DNA from: Omnitrophica bacterium RIFCSPLOWO2_01_FULL_45_10b
Lineage (GTDB): Bacteria; Omnitrophota; Omnitrophia; Omnitrophales; Danuiimicrobiaceae
NCBI GenBank assembly: GCA_001804205.1
Contig: MHFM01000007.1
Coordinates: 1,422 to 22,079, forward strand
Direction of reading: 5' to 3'
Length of the DNA stretch: 20,658 nucleotides
Of this stretch, positions 4,960 through 11,770 are shown one piece after another; the stretch's first letter is position 1; each line of letters opens with the position of its first letter. The notes under the pieces are model-generated. The model did no database searches. It had not been told where the DNA came from and was given only the letters and a program-made list of their open reading frames with translations. The translations under genes and the position numbers were made by a program.

Positions 4960-6224
4960 GCACAAAACCGCTTGCCGCTCTCATCTTGGCTGCCGGGCGC
5001 GGGGAGCGGATGAATTCGGATTGGCCCAAAGTGCTTCATCAGGCTGCCGGAGAACCGTTGATTGAACATGTGATTGAGAATGTCTCAAACGTCGGCGCCA
5101 AACGCATCGGAGTGGTTCTTGGCGCTCACAGTGAGCGCATACGGTCTTTTTTAAATGGTGCGGAAGTCGTGTTTCAGCAGAACCGCCTTGGCACAGGCCA
5201 CGCGGTGATGCAAGCGGCAAAACGATTTGGCCAATGGAAAGGCGACCTTTTGGTGTTGCCGGCCGATGTGCCTTGCGTTCGTCTTGAAACACTTCAGGAA
5301 TTTGTTCGCAAGCACCGTCAACATTCGGCAGCAGCAAGCATTTTGACTGCCGAAGTGGATCATCCAGCAGGCTATGGCCGTATTCTTCGACGCGGAAGCC
5401 AGGTGATCGGAATTCGCGAAGATTTGGATGCGAGCAGATCGGAGCAGCGGATTTCGGAGATCAATTCCGGAATTTATGTATTTGATGCCGTTACGCTTTT
5501 TAAGCGGCTGGGTGACATTAAGAAGAACCGGAAAAAGAAAGAATATTATTTAACTGATACGATCGAAGCATTTGTCCGCCATGGTGAATCTGTCCGGGCG
5601 CATAAGATTAATGATCAAAACGAAATATTAGGCGTGAATACAAGAAGGGATCTTGCAGTGGCCAATCAAGTTTTAAACATCCGTGAATTGGAACGGCATT
5701 CAAAAGCGGGCGTGACGATTTTAAGCCCCGCTCAGACGTTTGTGGCAAAAGGGGCGCGAATTGGACGCGATACCGTGATTCATCCCTTTACGTGGATTGA
5801 GCGCGGTGTCGTGATCGGCCGCAAATGTGAGATTGGGCCATTTGCCAAAATCCGCGCCGGTTCAAAAATTGCCGATGAAGTGGTCATCGGAAGTTTTGTT
5901 GAGGTGGTCCGTTCCAAAGTTGGGTCCAAAACATTTGTGAAACATCTCAGTTACTTGGGCGATGCCGAACTTGGAAAACAGGTGAATGTAGGCGCCGGCA
6001 CCATCACTGCTAATTTTGATGGCCGCAGAAAACATAAAACGGTGGTTCACGATCGCGCACTTTTGGGTTGCGATACGATTTTAGTAGCGCCGGTCACAAT
6101 AGGACGTGGCGCAAAAACAGGGGCGGGATCCGTTGTTTGTGCAGGCCAGTCGGTCCCTCCCGGCAAAACGGTGGTGGGCGTACCCGCCAAGGTACTTCGG
6201 AAAGGGAAAAGAGGTAAAAAATAA
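4956..6224 (+). CDS. glmU: bifunctional N-acetylglucosamine-1-phosphate uridyltransferase / glucosamine-1-phosphate acetyltransferase
   Basis: GlmU acetylates glucosamine-1-P and then couples it to UTP, giving the UDP-GlcNAc used for peptidoglycan and lipid A. The N-terminal pyrophosphorylase domain has LAAGRGERMNSDWPKVLH (the usual GTRM reads GERM; the Arg and Lys are kept), NRLGTGHA, and the metal Asp in PADVPC. The C-terminal left-handed beta-helix has KHLSYLGDAELG with catalytic His330 (E. coli His363) and VNVGAGTITANFDG (the usual Tyr of NYDG is Phe). The protein is 422 residues against 456 in E. coli. The missing ~30 fall before IGPFAKIRAG, removing a coil or two of the helix. GGAG lies 10 nt upstream of the ATG. 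prs follows 2 nt after the stop. Confidence 0.95.
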   Translation: MSTKPLAALILAAGRGERMNSDWPKVLHQAAGEPLIEHVIENVSNVGAKRIGVVLGAHSERIRSFLNGAEVVFQQNRLGTGHAVMQAAKRFGQWKGDLLVLPADVPCVRLETLQEFVRKHRQHSAAASILTAEVDHPAGYGRILRRGSQVIGIREDLDASRSEQRISEINSGIYVFDAVTLFKRLGDIKKNRKKKEYYLTDTIEAFVRHGESVRAHKINDQNEILGVNTRRDLAVANQVLNIRELERHSKAGVTILSPAQTFVAKGARIGRDTVIHPFTWIERGVVIGRKCEIGPFAKIRAGSKIADEVVIGSFVEVVRSKVGSKTFVKHLSYLGDAELGKQVNVGAGTITANFDGRRKHKTVVHDRALLGCDTILVAPVTIGRGAKTGAGSVVCAGQSVPPGKTVVGVPAKVLRKGKRGKK

Positions 6225-6226
6225 AA

Positions 6227-7210
6227 ATGGGAAATCATAAATCTTCACTCAGCATGAGCAACCGTATTTCAATTTTAACGGGCAATTCAAATCCTGCGCT
6301 TGCCAAGGCTATTTGCCGCCATTTAGGTATTTCTTTAGGTCATGCGGTTGTGGATCGGTTTCCGGAAGGTGAAATTCATGTCCAAATTCAGGACAATATT
6401 CGCGGCAAAGACGTGTTTATCATTCAATCCACCTGTTCTCCGCCGAATGATCATTTGATGGAGCTTTTAATTCTCATCGATGCCGCACGGCGCGCATCGG
6501 CCTCTCGGATTACGGCGGTATTGCCTTTTTATGGTTATGCACGCCAAGATCGCAAAGACAGGCCGCGTGTTCCCATTACCGCGAAGCTTGTGGCGAATCT
6601 TCTTGTGAGCGCAGGTGCCGATCGAGTTCTAGTTCTCGATCTTCATGCCGGACAAATTCAGGGATTTTTCGATATTCCGGTAGACCATTTGTATTCGATC
6701 AATGTGCTGAGCAAATACTTCATTAAGAAGAAACTTAAAAATTTAGTCATTGTTTCACCGGATGTAGGCGGCCTTAAATTTGCGCGCGCTTATTCAAAAC
6801 TGTTAGGAGCTCCGCTTGCGATTATTGATAAGCGCCGCGAAAACGCTGCGCAGACGAAAGTGATGAACATCATCGGAGAAGTCCGAAATCGAAATGTTGT
6901 ATTGGTGGATGATCTGGTTTCAACCGCAAGTTCGCTTGTGGAGGCAGTGCATGCTTTGAAGAAGGCAGGGAGCCTCGATGTTTATGCCGCAATCGTTCAT
7001 CCGATCCTGGTCGGCCCCGCAATGGAACGGATTAAGAAATCGGAGCTTAAGGAATTGGTTGTTTCAGATTCCATTCCGATTTCACCTGACAGAAAACTTA
7101 AGAAGATCACCGTCCTTTCGGTGGCTCCTTTATTGGGAGAAGCCATTAAACGAATTCACCAAAACGAATCGGTTAGTTTTCTTTTTCAGAAATCAGCCGT
7201 AGAGTCGTGA
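6227..7210 (+). CDS. prs: ribose-phosphate pyrophosphokinase
   Basis: Prs makes PRPP from ribose-5-phosphate and ATP for nucleotide, histidine and tryptophan synthesis. Visible family motifs are FPEGEIHVQI near the N-terminus, FYGYARQDRK (ATP-binding region), DLHAGQIQGFFDIPVDHLY (metal/ribose-5-P region) and the PRPP-binding loop VVLVDDLVSTASS, equivalent to VDDIIDTAGT of other class I enzymes. The length of 327 is slightly more than the usual 310-320 because of about nine extra N-terminal residues. An alternative start at 6254 would give a more standard N-terminus, but GAGGT upstream of 6227 favours the longer form. It lies between glmU and rplY as in Bacillus (glmU-prs-ctc-pth). Confidence 0.96.
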   Translation: MGNHKSSLSMSNRISILTGNSNPALAKAICRHLGISLGHAVVDRFPEGEIHVQIQDNIRGKDVFIIQSTCSPPNDHLMELLILIDAARRASASRITAVLPFYGYARQDRKDRPRVPITAKLVANLLVSAGADRVLVLDLHAGQIQGFFDIPVDHLYSINVLSKYFIKKKLKNLVIVSPDVGGLKFARAYSKLLGAPLAIIDKRRENAAQTKVMNIIGEVRNRNVVLVDDLVSTASSLVEAVHALKKAGSLDVYAAIVHPILVGPAMERIKKSELKELVVSDSIPISPDRKLKKITVLSVAPLLGEAIKRIHQNESVSFLFQKSAVES

Positions 7211-7254
7211 CGAATTTTGAGTCATCACTAAATTAGAAGGAAGGAAAATAGGAA

Positions 7255-7980
7255 ATGAAAACAGTGCCTTTAAACGCAGCGCAACGCAGTGAATTAGGAA
7301 AACAAGCGGTAAAACGGCTCCGTGCCCAGAAACGAATTCCGGGGGTGGTTTATGGTTCTGGAGTTAAGACAGCCACGCCCATTGACGTAAGTTTGGATGA
7401 TTTTTTTCGCGTGCTCCATACGAAAGCCGGTGAGAACGTGATCATTCAGCTGTCGGTGGCCGGCGCAAAAAATTTTGAAAAGACGGTAGTCATCAAAGAA
7501 ATTCAGCGCAATCCACAGACAGATGCGATTGAGCATTTTGATTTTAATGCCATCTCGCTCACCGAGAAGATTAAAGTGAAAGTTCCTTTCCATGTCAAAG
7601 GCGATGCTCCCGGTGTTAAAGAAGGGGGCGTTTTGGACGTGGTTCATCATGAAATTGAAGTGGAATGTCTGCCGACCAATATACCTGAAAGGCTTGATGC
7701 GGATATTTCAGCTTTGAAAATCGGAGATGCAATTCACATTCGAGAGCTTCAATTTCCTTCGGGGGTTCTTCCCCAGCTCGAAGCTGACGAAGTGGTGCTT
7801 GCTATTCACGCTCCAAAAGCGGAAGAAGCTCCGGCTCCTGAGGAGGCCGCTGCTGCTGAGCCTGAAGTGATCGGCAAGGTGAAGAAAGAAGAAGGCGAAG
7901 AAGTTTCAGCTTCTGAACCAGCTGCTCCTCAAGCTGCTGAGGCGAAGAAAGAAAAGCCGGCAGAGAAGAAGGAAAAGTAA
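7255..7980 (+). CDS. rplY: 50S ribosomal protein L25 / general stress protein Ctc
   Basis: This L25/TL5/Ctc-family protein binds 5S rRNA. The N-terminal L25 domain is recognisable from RSELGKQAVKRLR and RIPGVVYGSG, and QRNPQTDAIEHFDF is the conserved centre. A second beta-rich TL5-type domain (KVKVPFHVKGDAPGVKEGGV to about residue 185) follows, so this is the long form. The last ~55 residues are a low-complexity Ala/Glu/Lys/Pro tail, probably disordered. Total length is 241, compared with about 200-220 for most long forms. The purine-rich AGAAGGAAGGAAAATAGGAA ahead of the ATG supplies the ribosome-binding site. pth follows after 13 nt. Confidence 0.95.
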   Translation: MKTVPLNAAQRSELGKQAVKRLRAQKRIPGVVYGSGVKTATPIDVSLDDFFRVLHTKAGENVIIQLSVAGAKNFEKTVVIKEIQRNPQTDAIEHFDFNAISLTEKIKVKVPFHVKGDAPGVKEGGVLDVVHHEIEVECLPTNIPERLDADISALKIGDAIHIRELQFPSGVLPQLEADEVVLAIHAPKAEEAPAPEEAAAAEPEVIGKVKKEEGEEVSASEPAAPQAAEAKKEKPAEKKEK

Positions 7981-7993
7981 AATAAGAAGTTAG

Positions 7994-8557
7994 ATGAAAC
8001 TCATTGTTGGCTTGGGGAATCCGGGCAAAAAGTACGAAAAGACACGCCATAACACCGGGTTTCTTGTGATCGATGCGTTAATCCGTTCCGACCGAAATAA
8101 ATTGGCGGCCGGAACAGGCCCGCTCCAAGTGAATCAAAGCCCCTTTCAAAATGGCGAAGCAGTCGTGGCGAAGCCTACTGTTTTTATGAACGAAAGCGGA
8201 CAGGCTGTGCGCGCTTTAATAGAGCAATTTCATGTTTTGCCCACAGAATGTTTGGTGGTGGTAGATGATGTTAATCTGCCGCTCGGGAAGATTCGATTTC
8301 GTGCGCAGGGCAGTGCCGGCGGGCAGCATGGCCTTGAATCAATTATTGAGGCCTTGGGAACACAGGATTTTCCGAGGCTTCGCATTGGAATTGGAAGCGG
8401 CGATTTCGCCGGTTGTGATTTGACAGAATATGTTTTAGGAAAGTTCTCCAAAGAAGAGCGGGAACTGCTCCTTCCACAGTTGGAACGAGCGCGCGAAGCT
8501 TGTTTGGAGTGGGTAAAAAACGGCTCTTTTGCTATGGCACAACGGTACAATAATTGA
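7994..8557 (+). CDS. pth: peptidyl-tRNA hydrolase
   Basis: Pth cleaves the ester bond of peptidyl-tRNAs released prematurely from ribosomes. The N-terminus MKLIVGLGNPGKKYEKTRHN gives Asn9 and catalytic His19 (E. coli Asn10/His20). KPTVFMNESG holds the conserved Asn, and VVVDDVNLPLGKIRFR holds the catalytic-support Asp. GSAGGQHGLESII is the conserved substrate loop. At 187 residues the length is typical. It closes the glmU-prs-rplY-pth run. The 133-nt gap after it carries a hairpin and a promoter for the ribosomal protein cluster. Confidence 0.97.
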   Translation: MKLIVGLGNPGKKYEKTRHNTGFLVIDALIRSDRNKLAAGTGPLQVNQSPFQNGEAVVAKPTVFMNESGQAVRALIEQFHVLPTECLVVVDDVNLPLGKIRFRAQGSAGGQHGLESIIEALGTQDFPRLRIGIGSGDFAGCDLTEYVLGKFSKEERELLLPQLERAREACLEWVKNGSFAMAQRYNN

Positions 8558-8561
8558 GCTT

Positions 8562-8593
8562 TTGAGAGGCCGCAGAACTGCAGGACCCCTCAA
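8562..8593 (+). promoter_or_regulatory. hairpin between pth and rpsF, possible S6:S18-type element
   Basis: TTGAG (8562-8566)/CTCAA (8589-8593) and GG (8568-8569)/CC (8586-8587) pair around an A·C mismatch. Then comes an asymmetric internal loop (CC versus AGGA) and a GCA/TGC tip with loop GAAC. The CCG at 8570-8572 recalls the CCG feature of the S6:S18-binding rpsF leader known from several bacteria, as I remember it. No T-run follows, so it is not a normal terminator. It lies upstream of the best rpsF promoter, so it would act only on read-through from pth. Confidence 0.3.
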
Positions 8594-8603
8594 TAATTAA
8601 TGG

Positions 8604-8632
8604 TTGGGAAAGTACTTAGGTTATGTTATTAT
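8604..8632 (+). promoter_or_regulatory. sigma-70-type promoter for rpsF operon
   Basis: TTGGGA (8604-8609) and TATTAT (8627-8632) are separated by 17 nt, with 4/6 and 5/6 matches to TTGACA and TATAAT. Transcription would begin near 8639. A strong AAGGAGGAG ribosome-binding site (8672-8680) precedes the rpsF ATG at 8691. Confidence 0.6.
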
Positions 8633-8690
8633 AACGCACTTTTTCCATAAGGTTTTGACGCGTCAAATTTAAGGAGGAGTACAGTTTAAA

Positions 8691-9050
8691 ATGTATGAAG
8701 CTTTAGTGATTTTCCCATTTGAAACCGGCCTTGATTTGCAGCAAGGGGCAGGAAACGCTTTTGAGGAAGCGGTTAAGAAGCATGAAGGAAAGATCGTCAA
8801 CCGCACCGAATTAGGAAGGCGTCCTCTCGGATACCGGGTTAAAAAGGCAAACGAGGGATACTTTGTTTCTTATACGTTTGAGTTAACGCCTGACAAGACG
8901 CAAGCGTTGAAAAAAGTCATACAACTTTCCGAAGATATTTTGAAATGTACGATTGTTCGTAAGACAAAAGTCGAATTAGGCAAACCTACAAAAGCCGCAC
9001 CTCTTCCCACCGCAGGTGGAACGGCTGAAAAAGCAAAAGGTCATTCATAA
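8691..9050 (+). CDS. rpsF: 30S ribosomal protein S6
   Basis: S6 binds the central domain of 16S rRNA together with S18. The start MYEALVIFPFE, the LGRRPLGYRVKKANEGYF segment and the late LKCTIVRK strand are diagnostic. At 119 residues it includes a short Ala/Gly/Lys-rich tail after about residue 100. It has the strongest Shine-Dalgarno in the window (AAGGAGGAG). The stop TAA shares its last A with the ssb start (9050), so the two are probably coupled. It heads the conserved rpsF-ssb-rpsR-rplI-dnaB cluster. Confidence 0.97.
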   Translation: MYEALVIFPFETGLDLQQGAGNAFEEAVKKHEGKIVNRTELGRRPLGYRVKKANEGYFVSYTFELTPDKTQALKKVIQLSEDILKCTIVRKTKVELGKPTKAAPLPTAGGTAEKAKGHS

Positions 9051-9538
9051 TGGCTGCTAGTTTAAACCGCGTTCTCTTGATTGGAAATTTAACCCGTGAT
9101 CCCGAACTTCGCTACATTCCTTCCGGGCAGGCAGTCACTACATTTACGGTCGCTGTTAATCGAACCTACATGGCTAATACAGGTGAGAAAAAAGAAGAAG
9201 TCAGTTTCATCCGCATCGTTGTTTGGGCCAAGCGGGCTGAAGTTTGTCATGAGTATCTTAAAAAGGGAAGTCCGGTTTTTGTTGAAGGACGGCTTCAAAG
9301 CCGAAGTTGGGATGCTCCGGACGGCACAAAACGGAGCACCATCGAAGTGATTGCCCAGAATGTGCAGTTCTTAGGACGTGGGGGCGGTGGAAAACACGAG
9401 ACGCCCGCAGCGGCGGAAATTCCCGAACCTCAAGAAGCGATTATCGATGATTCGCTTGATCCGCAAGTCAAAAGCGGTTCACGCTCAACCTCAGTTTCAA
9501 AAGAAGAGTTGCGCCCAGATGATGAAGTTCCATTTTAA
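9050..9538 (+). CDS. ssb: single-stranded DNA-binding protein
   Basis: SSB coats single-stranded DNA in replication and repair. The OB fold spans about residues 5-110, with RVLLIGNLTRDPELRYIPSG at the front, FTVAVNRTY, and FVEGRLQSRSWDAPDG. The linker (about 112-150) is short and Pro/Glu/Ser-rich. The C-terminus ends DDEVPF, the acidic tip that recruits partner proteins (DDDIPF in E. coli). The length of 162 is normal. It overlaps rpsF by one base and is followed by rpsR, the common bacterial arrangement. Confidence 0.97.
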   Translation: MAASLNRVLLIGNLTRDPELRYIPSGQAVTTFTVAVNRTYMANTGEKKEEVSFIRIVVWAKRAEVCHEYLKKGSPVFVEGRLQSRSWDAPDGTKRSTIEVIAQNVQFLGRGGGGKHETPAAAEIPEPQEAIIDDSLDPQVKSGSRSTSVSKEELRPDDEVPF

Positions 9539-9565
9539 ATTGAATAAGGAAGCAGGTATTGAATA

Positions 9566-9922
9566 ATGCAAAAGCGTAGAACTCAAAGCTCAACCACTAG
9601 AGGCGGAAGGAGTGGAGGAGGAAGGAGTGGGGGCGGAAGAAGCACAGGAGGAAGAGGGGGAAGAGAAGGTGGTTCTTCTAGAGATCGAGAGCGAGGAGAT
9701 CGTGGGCCGCGTGTTTTTCGTAAAAAAGTATGCCGATTTTGTTCCGAAAAAGGAGCAAGAATTGATTATAAGGATATGGAGTTGGTCCCAAAATTTCTAA
9801 CTGAAAAAGGAAAAATTATTCCTCGCCGGATTACCGGAAATTGTTCCAAACACCAGCGTGCTCTGGCTCGTGCCGTAAAACGAAGCCGTCACAGCGCGCT
9901 CATCGCATTTCAATTGGAGTAA
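9566..9922 (+). CDS. rpsR: 30S ribosomal protein S18 with RGG-rich N-terminal extension
   Basis: The S18 core occupies about residues 49-118: RVFRKKVCRFC, then YKDMELVPKFLTEKGKIIPR and GNCSKHQRALARAVKRSR. Cys56, Cys59, Cys93 and His96 form a likely zinc site, the 'C+' form of S18. The first ~47 residues are unusual: Arg/Gly/Ser repeats (RSGGGRSGGGRSTGGRGG around 15-32) followed by a charged RDRERGDRG stretch. S18 is normally 70-90 residues, so at 118 this is long. The corresponding DNA (about 9600-9675) is almost all purine. AGGAAG upstream supports the start at 9566. S6 and S18 act as a dimer. Confidence 0.93.
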   Translation: MQKRRTQSSTTRGGRSGGGRSGGGRSTGGRGGREGGSSRDRERGDRGPRVFRKKVCRFCSEKGARIDYKDMELVPKFLTEKGKIIPRRITGNCSKHQRALARAVKRSRHSALIAFQLE

Positions 9923-9929
9923 AAAGATC

Positions 9930-10373
9930 ATGGAAATTATTTTGGTGCAGGATGTTGATAGTTTAGGAAAAGCCGGCGATCGGGTAAAGGTGCGGGATGG
10001 TTTTTCGCGCAATTACCTTATTCCGCGCCGCCTTGCGGTTCCTGCGAGCGAAGGCGGCTTGAAATTCCTTGAGGCAAAGAAGAAGCGCGCGGAGGAAAAA
10101 CGGCTTCAAGAGAAAGAGCAAACATCTCAGTTGGCCGAAAAGATTAAAAATTGGACTTGTGTGCTCAAAGTAAAAGTAGGTCCGGAAGGGAAGCTGTTCG
10201 GTTCTGTGACACGCCAAGATATTCACAATGCACTTCAGAAGGAAGGTTTTGAAATCGACAAACGGAAAATCGAACTGCATGAACCCATTCATCAAGTGGG
10301 AGAATATGGAGTTCGGATCAGGCTTCATCCAGAAGTCGAATTCCAGCTCAAAGTAATTGTGACGCAGGCCTAA
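9930..10373 (+). CDS. rplI: 50S ribosomal protein L9
   Basis: L9 binds domain V of 23S rRNA through its N-terminal domain and reaches out from the L1 side. The N-domain starts MEIILVQDVDSLGKAGDRVK and contains VRDGFSRNYLIPRRLA, the family signature. A connecting helix rich in Lys/Glu (about 47-75) leads to the C-domain with LFGSVTRQDI and the typical late IHQVGEYGVRIRLHPEV. The length of 147 is standard. It is 7 nt after rpsR and 21 nt before dnaB. Confidence 0.97.
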   Translation: MEIILVQDVDSLGKAGDRVKVRDGFSRNYLIPRRLAVPASEGGLKFLEAKKKRAEEKRLQEKEQTSQLAEKIKNWTCVLKVKVGPEGKLFGSVTRQDIHNALQKEGFEIDKRKIELHEPIHQVGEYGVRIRLHPEVEFQLKVIVTQA

Positions 10374-10394
10374 CGAATTTCGAGTTCAGCATTC

Positions 10395-11753
10395 ATGGAT
10401 ATTCACGAAAGCCTCGTTGAAAAAATTCCGCCTCAAAATCTAGAAGCAGAAGCAAGCATTCTGGGGGCTATGCTGTTTACGCCGGATGCTGTCTCACGCG
10501 CTTTGGAAATTCTTGAGGAGTCTTTTTTTTATTTGGAAGCCCATCGGCTCATTTTTTCAGCCATGGTGAGCCTTTTTGATCGAAATCAGGCGATCGATCT
10601 CATTACGACCACCGAAGAACTTCGCAAGCGCAAGCAACTTGAAGTCATCGGCGGCGCAAGTTATCTAACCCAATTGACCGCTTCCGTACCTACCGCCGCC
10701 AATATCGAATATCATGCGCGCATTGTTAAAGAAAAAGCGCTTCTGCGCAATCTTATCAATACATCTACGCAGATCATCCAAGAAAGTTTCGACTCGACAG
10801 CTGAAGGCAGCCATATTTTAGATCGCGCCGAGCGCATGATTTTTGACATCAGCCAGCACCGTATCGAAGGAAAATTTATACGGGTGAGTGAAATTATCAA
10901 AGATTCCATCGAAGCCATTGACCACCTTTATCAACGAAAAGAGCATGTGACAGGTCTGGCGACGGGCTTTCATGACTTTGATACAAAAACCGCGGGACTT
11001 CAGTCTTCGGATTTGATTGTGATTGCCGGACGGCCCTCTATGGGTAAGTCAGCGTTCGTTTGCGGAATCGCAGAGCATATTAGCGTTGTGCTTGGAAAGC
11101 CAATCGCTTTCTTTTCGTTGGAAATGAGTAAAGAGCAATTGGTTCAAAGAATGCTTTGCTCTCACGCACGCGTAGATGCTCAAAAAGTTCGAACAGGTTA
11201 TCTGGCCCATTCTGATTGGCCGAAGCTGACGAGCGCGGCTGGAAAGCTTTCTGAGGCACCGCTTTTTATCGATGATACGCCTGTGATGAACGCACTTGAG
11301 ATGCGCGCTAAAGCCCGACGTTTGAAAGCTCAGCACGGAATTGAGCTCGTGATTGTCGATTATTTGCAGCTGCTTGACAGCCGTTCCCGCGCTGAGAATC
11401 GTCAGCAGGAAATTACCGACATTTCCCGCTCTCTTAAAGCGCTTGCCCGTGAACTTCGCGTCCCTGTCATTGCAATCAGTCAATTGTCACGGGCTGTCGA
11501 ATCGCGGACGGGAAATCGTCCTCAGCTTTCTGATTTAAGGGAATCGGGGGCCATTGAACAAGATGCCGACCTCGTCGTTTTTCTTTTTCGAGAGGAATAT
11601 TATCATCCAACGGAAGAAAACCGGAATCGAGCGGAGGCCATTATTGCCAAACAACGTAATGGACCAACCGGTTCCGTGGATCTACTTTTCCTGAGAGAGT
11701 GGACTCGGTTTGATAATCCGGAATTACATCGCGAAGAAGCGGGAATTTATTAA
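10395..11753 (+). CDS. dnaB: replicative DNA helicase DnaB
   Basis: DnaB is the hexameric 5'-3' helicase at the replication fork. The N-terminal domain (about 10-120) begins with the typical PPQNLEAEASILGAML. After a linker, the RecA-like domain has Walker A GRPSMGKS at 212-219, FFSLEMSKEQLVQRM, Walker B-like LVIVDYLQLL, and the motif ISQLSRAVESR followed by RPQLSDLRESGAIEQDADLV. It ends with AKQRNGPTGSVDLLF. The length of 452 is normal and there is no intein. The ribosome-binding site is weak, so translation may depend on rplI. Its position completes the rpsF-dnaB cluster; bamA starts 17 nt later. Confidence 0.97.
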   Translation: MDIHESLVEKIPPQNLEAEASILGAMLFTPDAVSRALEILEESFFYLEAHRLIFSAMVSLFDRNQAIDLITTTEELRKRKQLEVIGGASYLTQLTASVPTAANIEYHARIVKEKALLRNLINTSTQIIQESFDSTAEGSHILDRAERMIFDISQHRIEGKFIRVSEIIKDSIEAIDHLYQRKEHVTGLATGFHDFDTKTAGLQSSDLIVIAGRPSMGKSAFVCGIAEHISVVLGKPIAFFSLEMSKEQLVQRMLCSHARVDAQKVRTGYLAHSDWPKLTSAAGKLSEAPLFIDDTPVMNALEMRAKARRLKAQHGIELVIVDYLQLLDSRSRAENRQQEITDISRSLKALARELRVPVIAISQLSRAVESRTGNRPQLSDLRESGAIEQDADLVVFLFREEYYHPTEENRNRAEAIIAKQRNGPTGSVDLLFLREWTRFDNPELHREEAGIY

Positions 11754-11770
11754 CTCACCACTTAGGTAAA

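Noticed and set aside
785..4960. Integrated element with duplicated tRNA end
   Set aside because: I looked for a second copy of the tRNA 3' sequence (TTCGAGTCCAGGCCGGGCAG) near the right border and found none, and there is no integrase; only the weaker synteny argument remains.
8601..8651. 16-codon ORF before rpsF (ATG at 8601)
   Set aside because: No ribosome-binding site, and it covers the promoter elements; no support.
9612..9800. Glu-rich open frame inside rpsR
   Set aside because: It is the purine-rich RGG-coding stretch read in another frame. S18 in the main frame is unmistakable.
7209..10388. Similar sequence ACGAATTT(T/C)GAGT right after the stops of prs (7210) and rplI (10373)
   Set aside because: Only about 14-16 bases with one gap; it could be chance in AT-rich spacers. 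Two copies are too few to call a repeat family.
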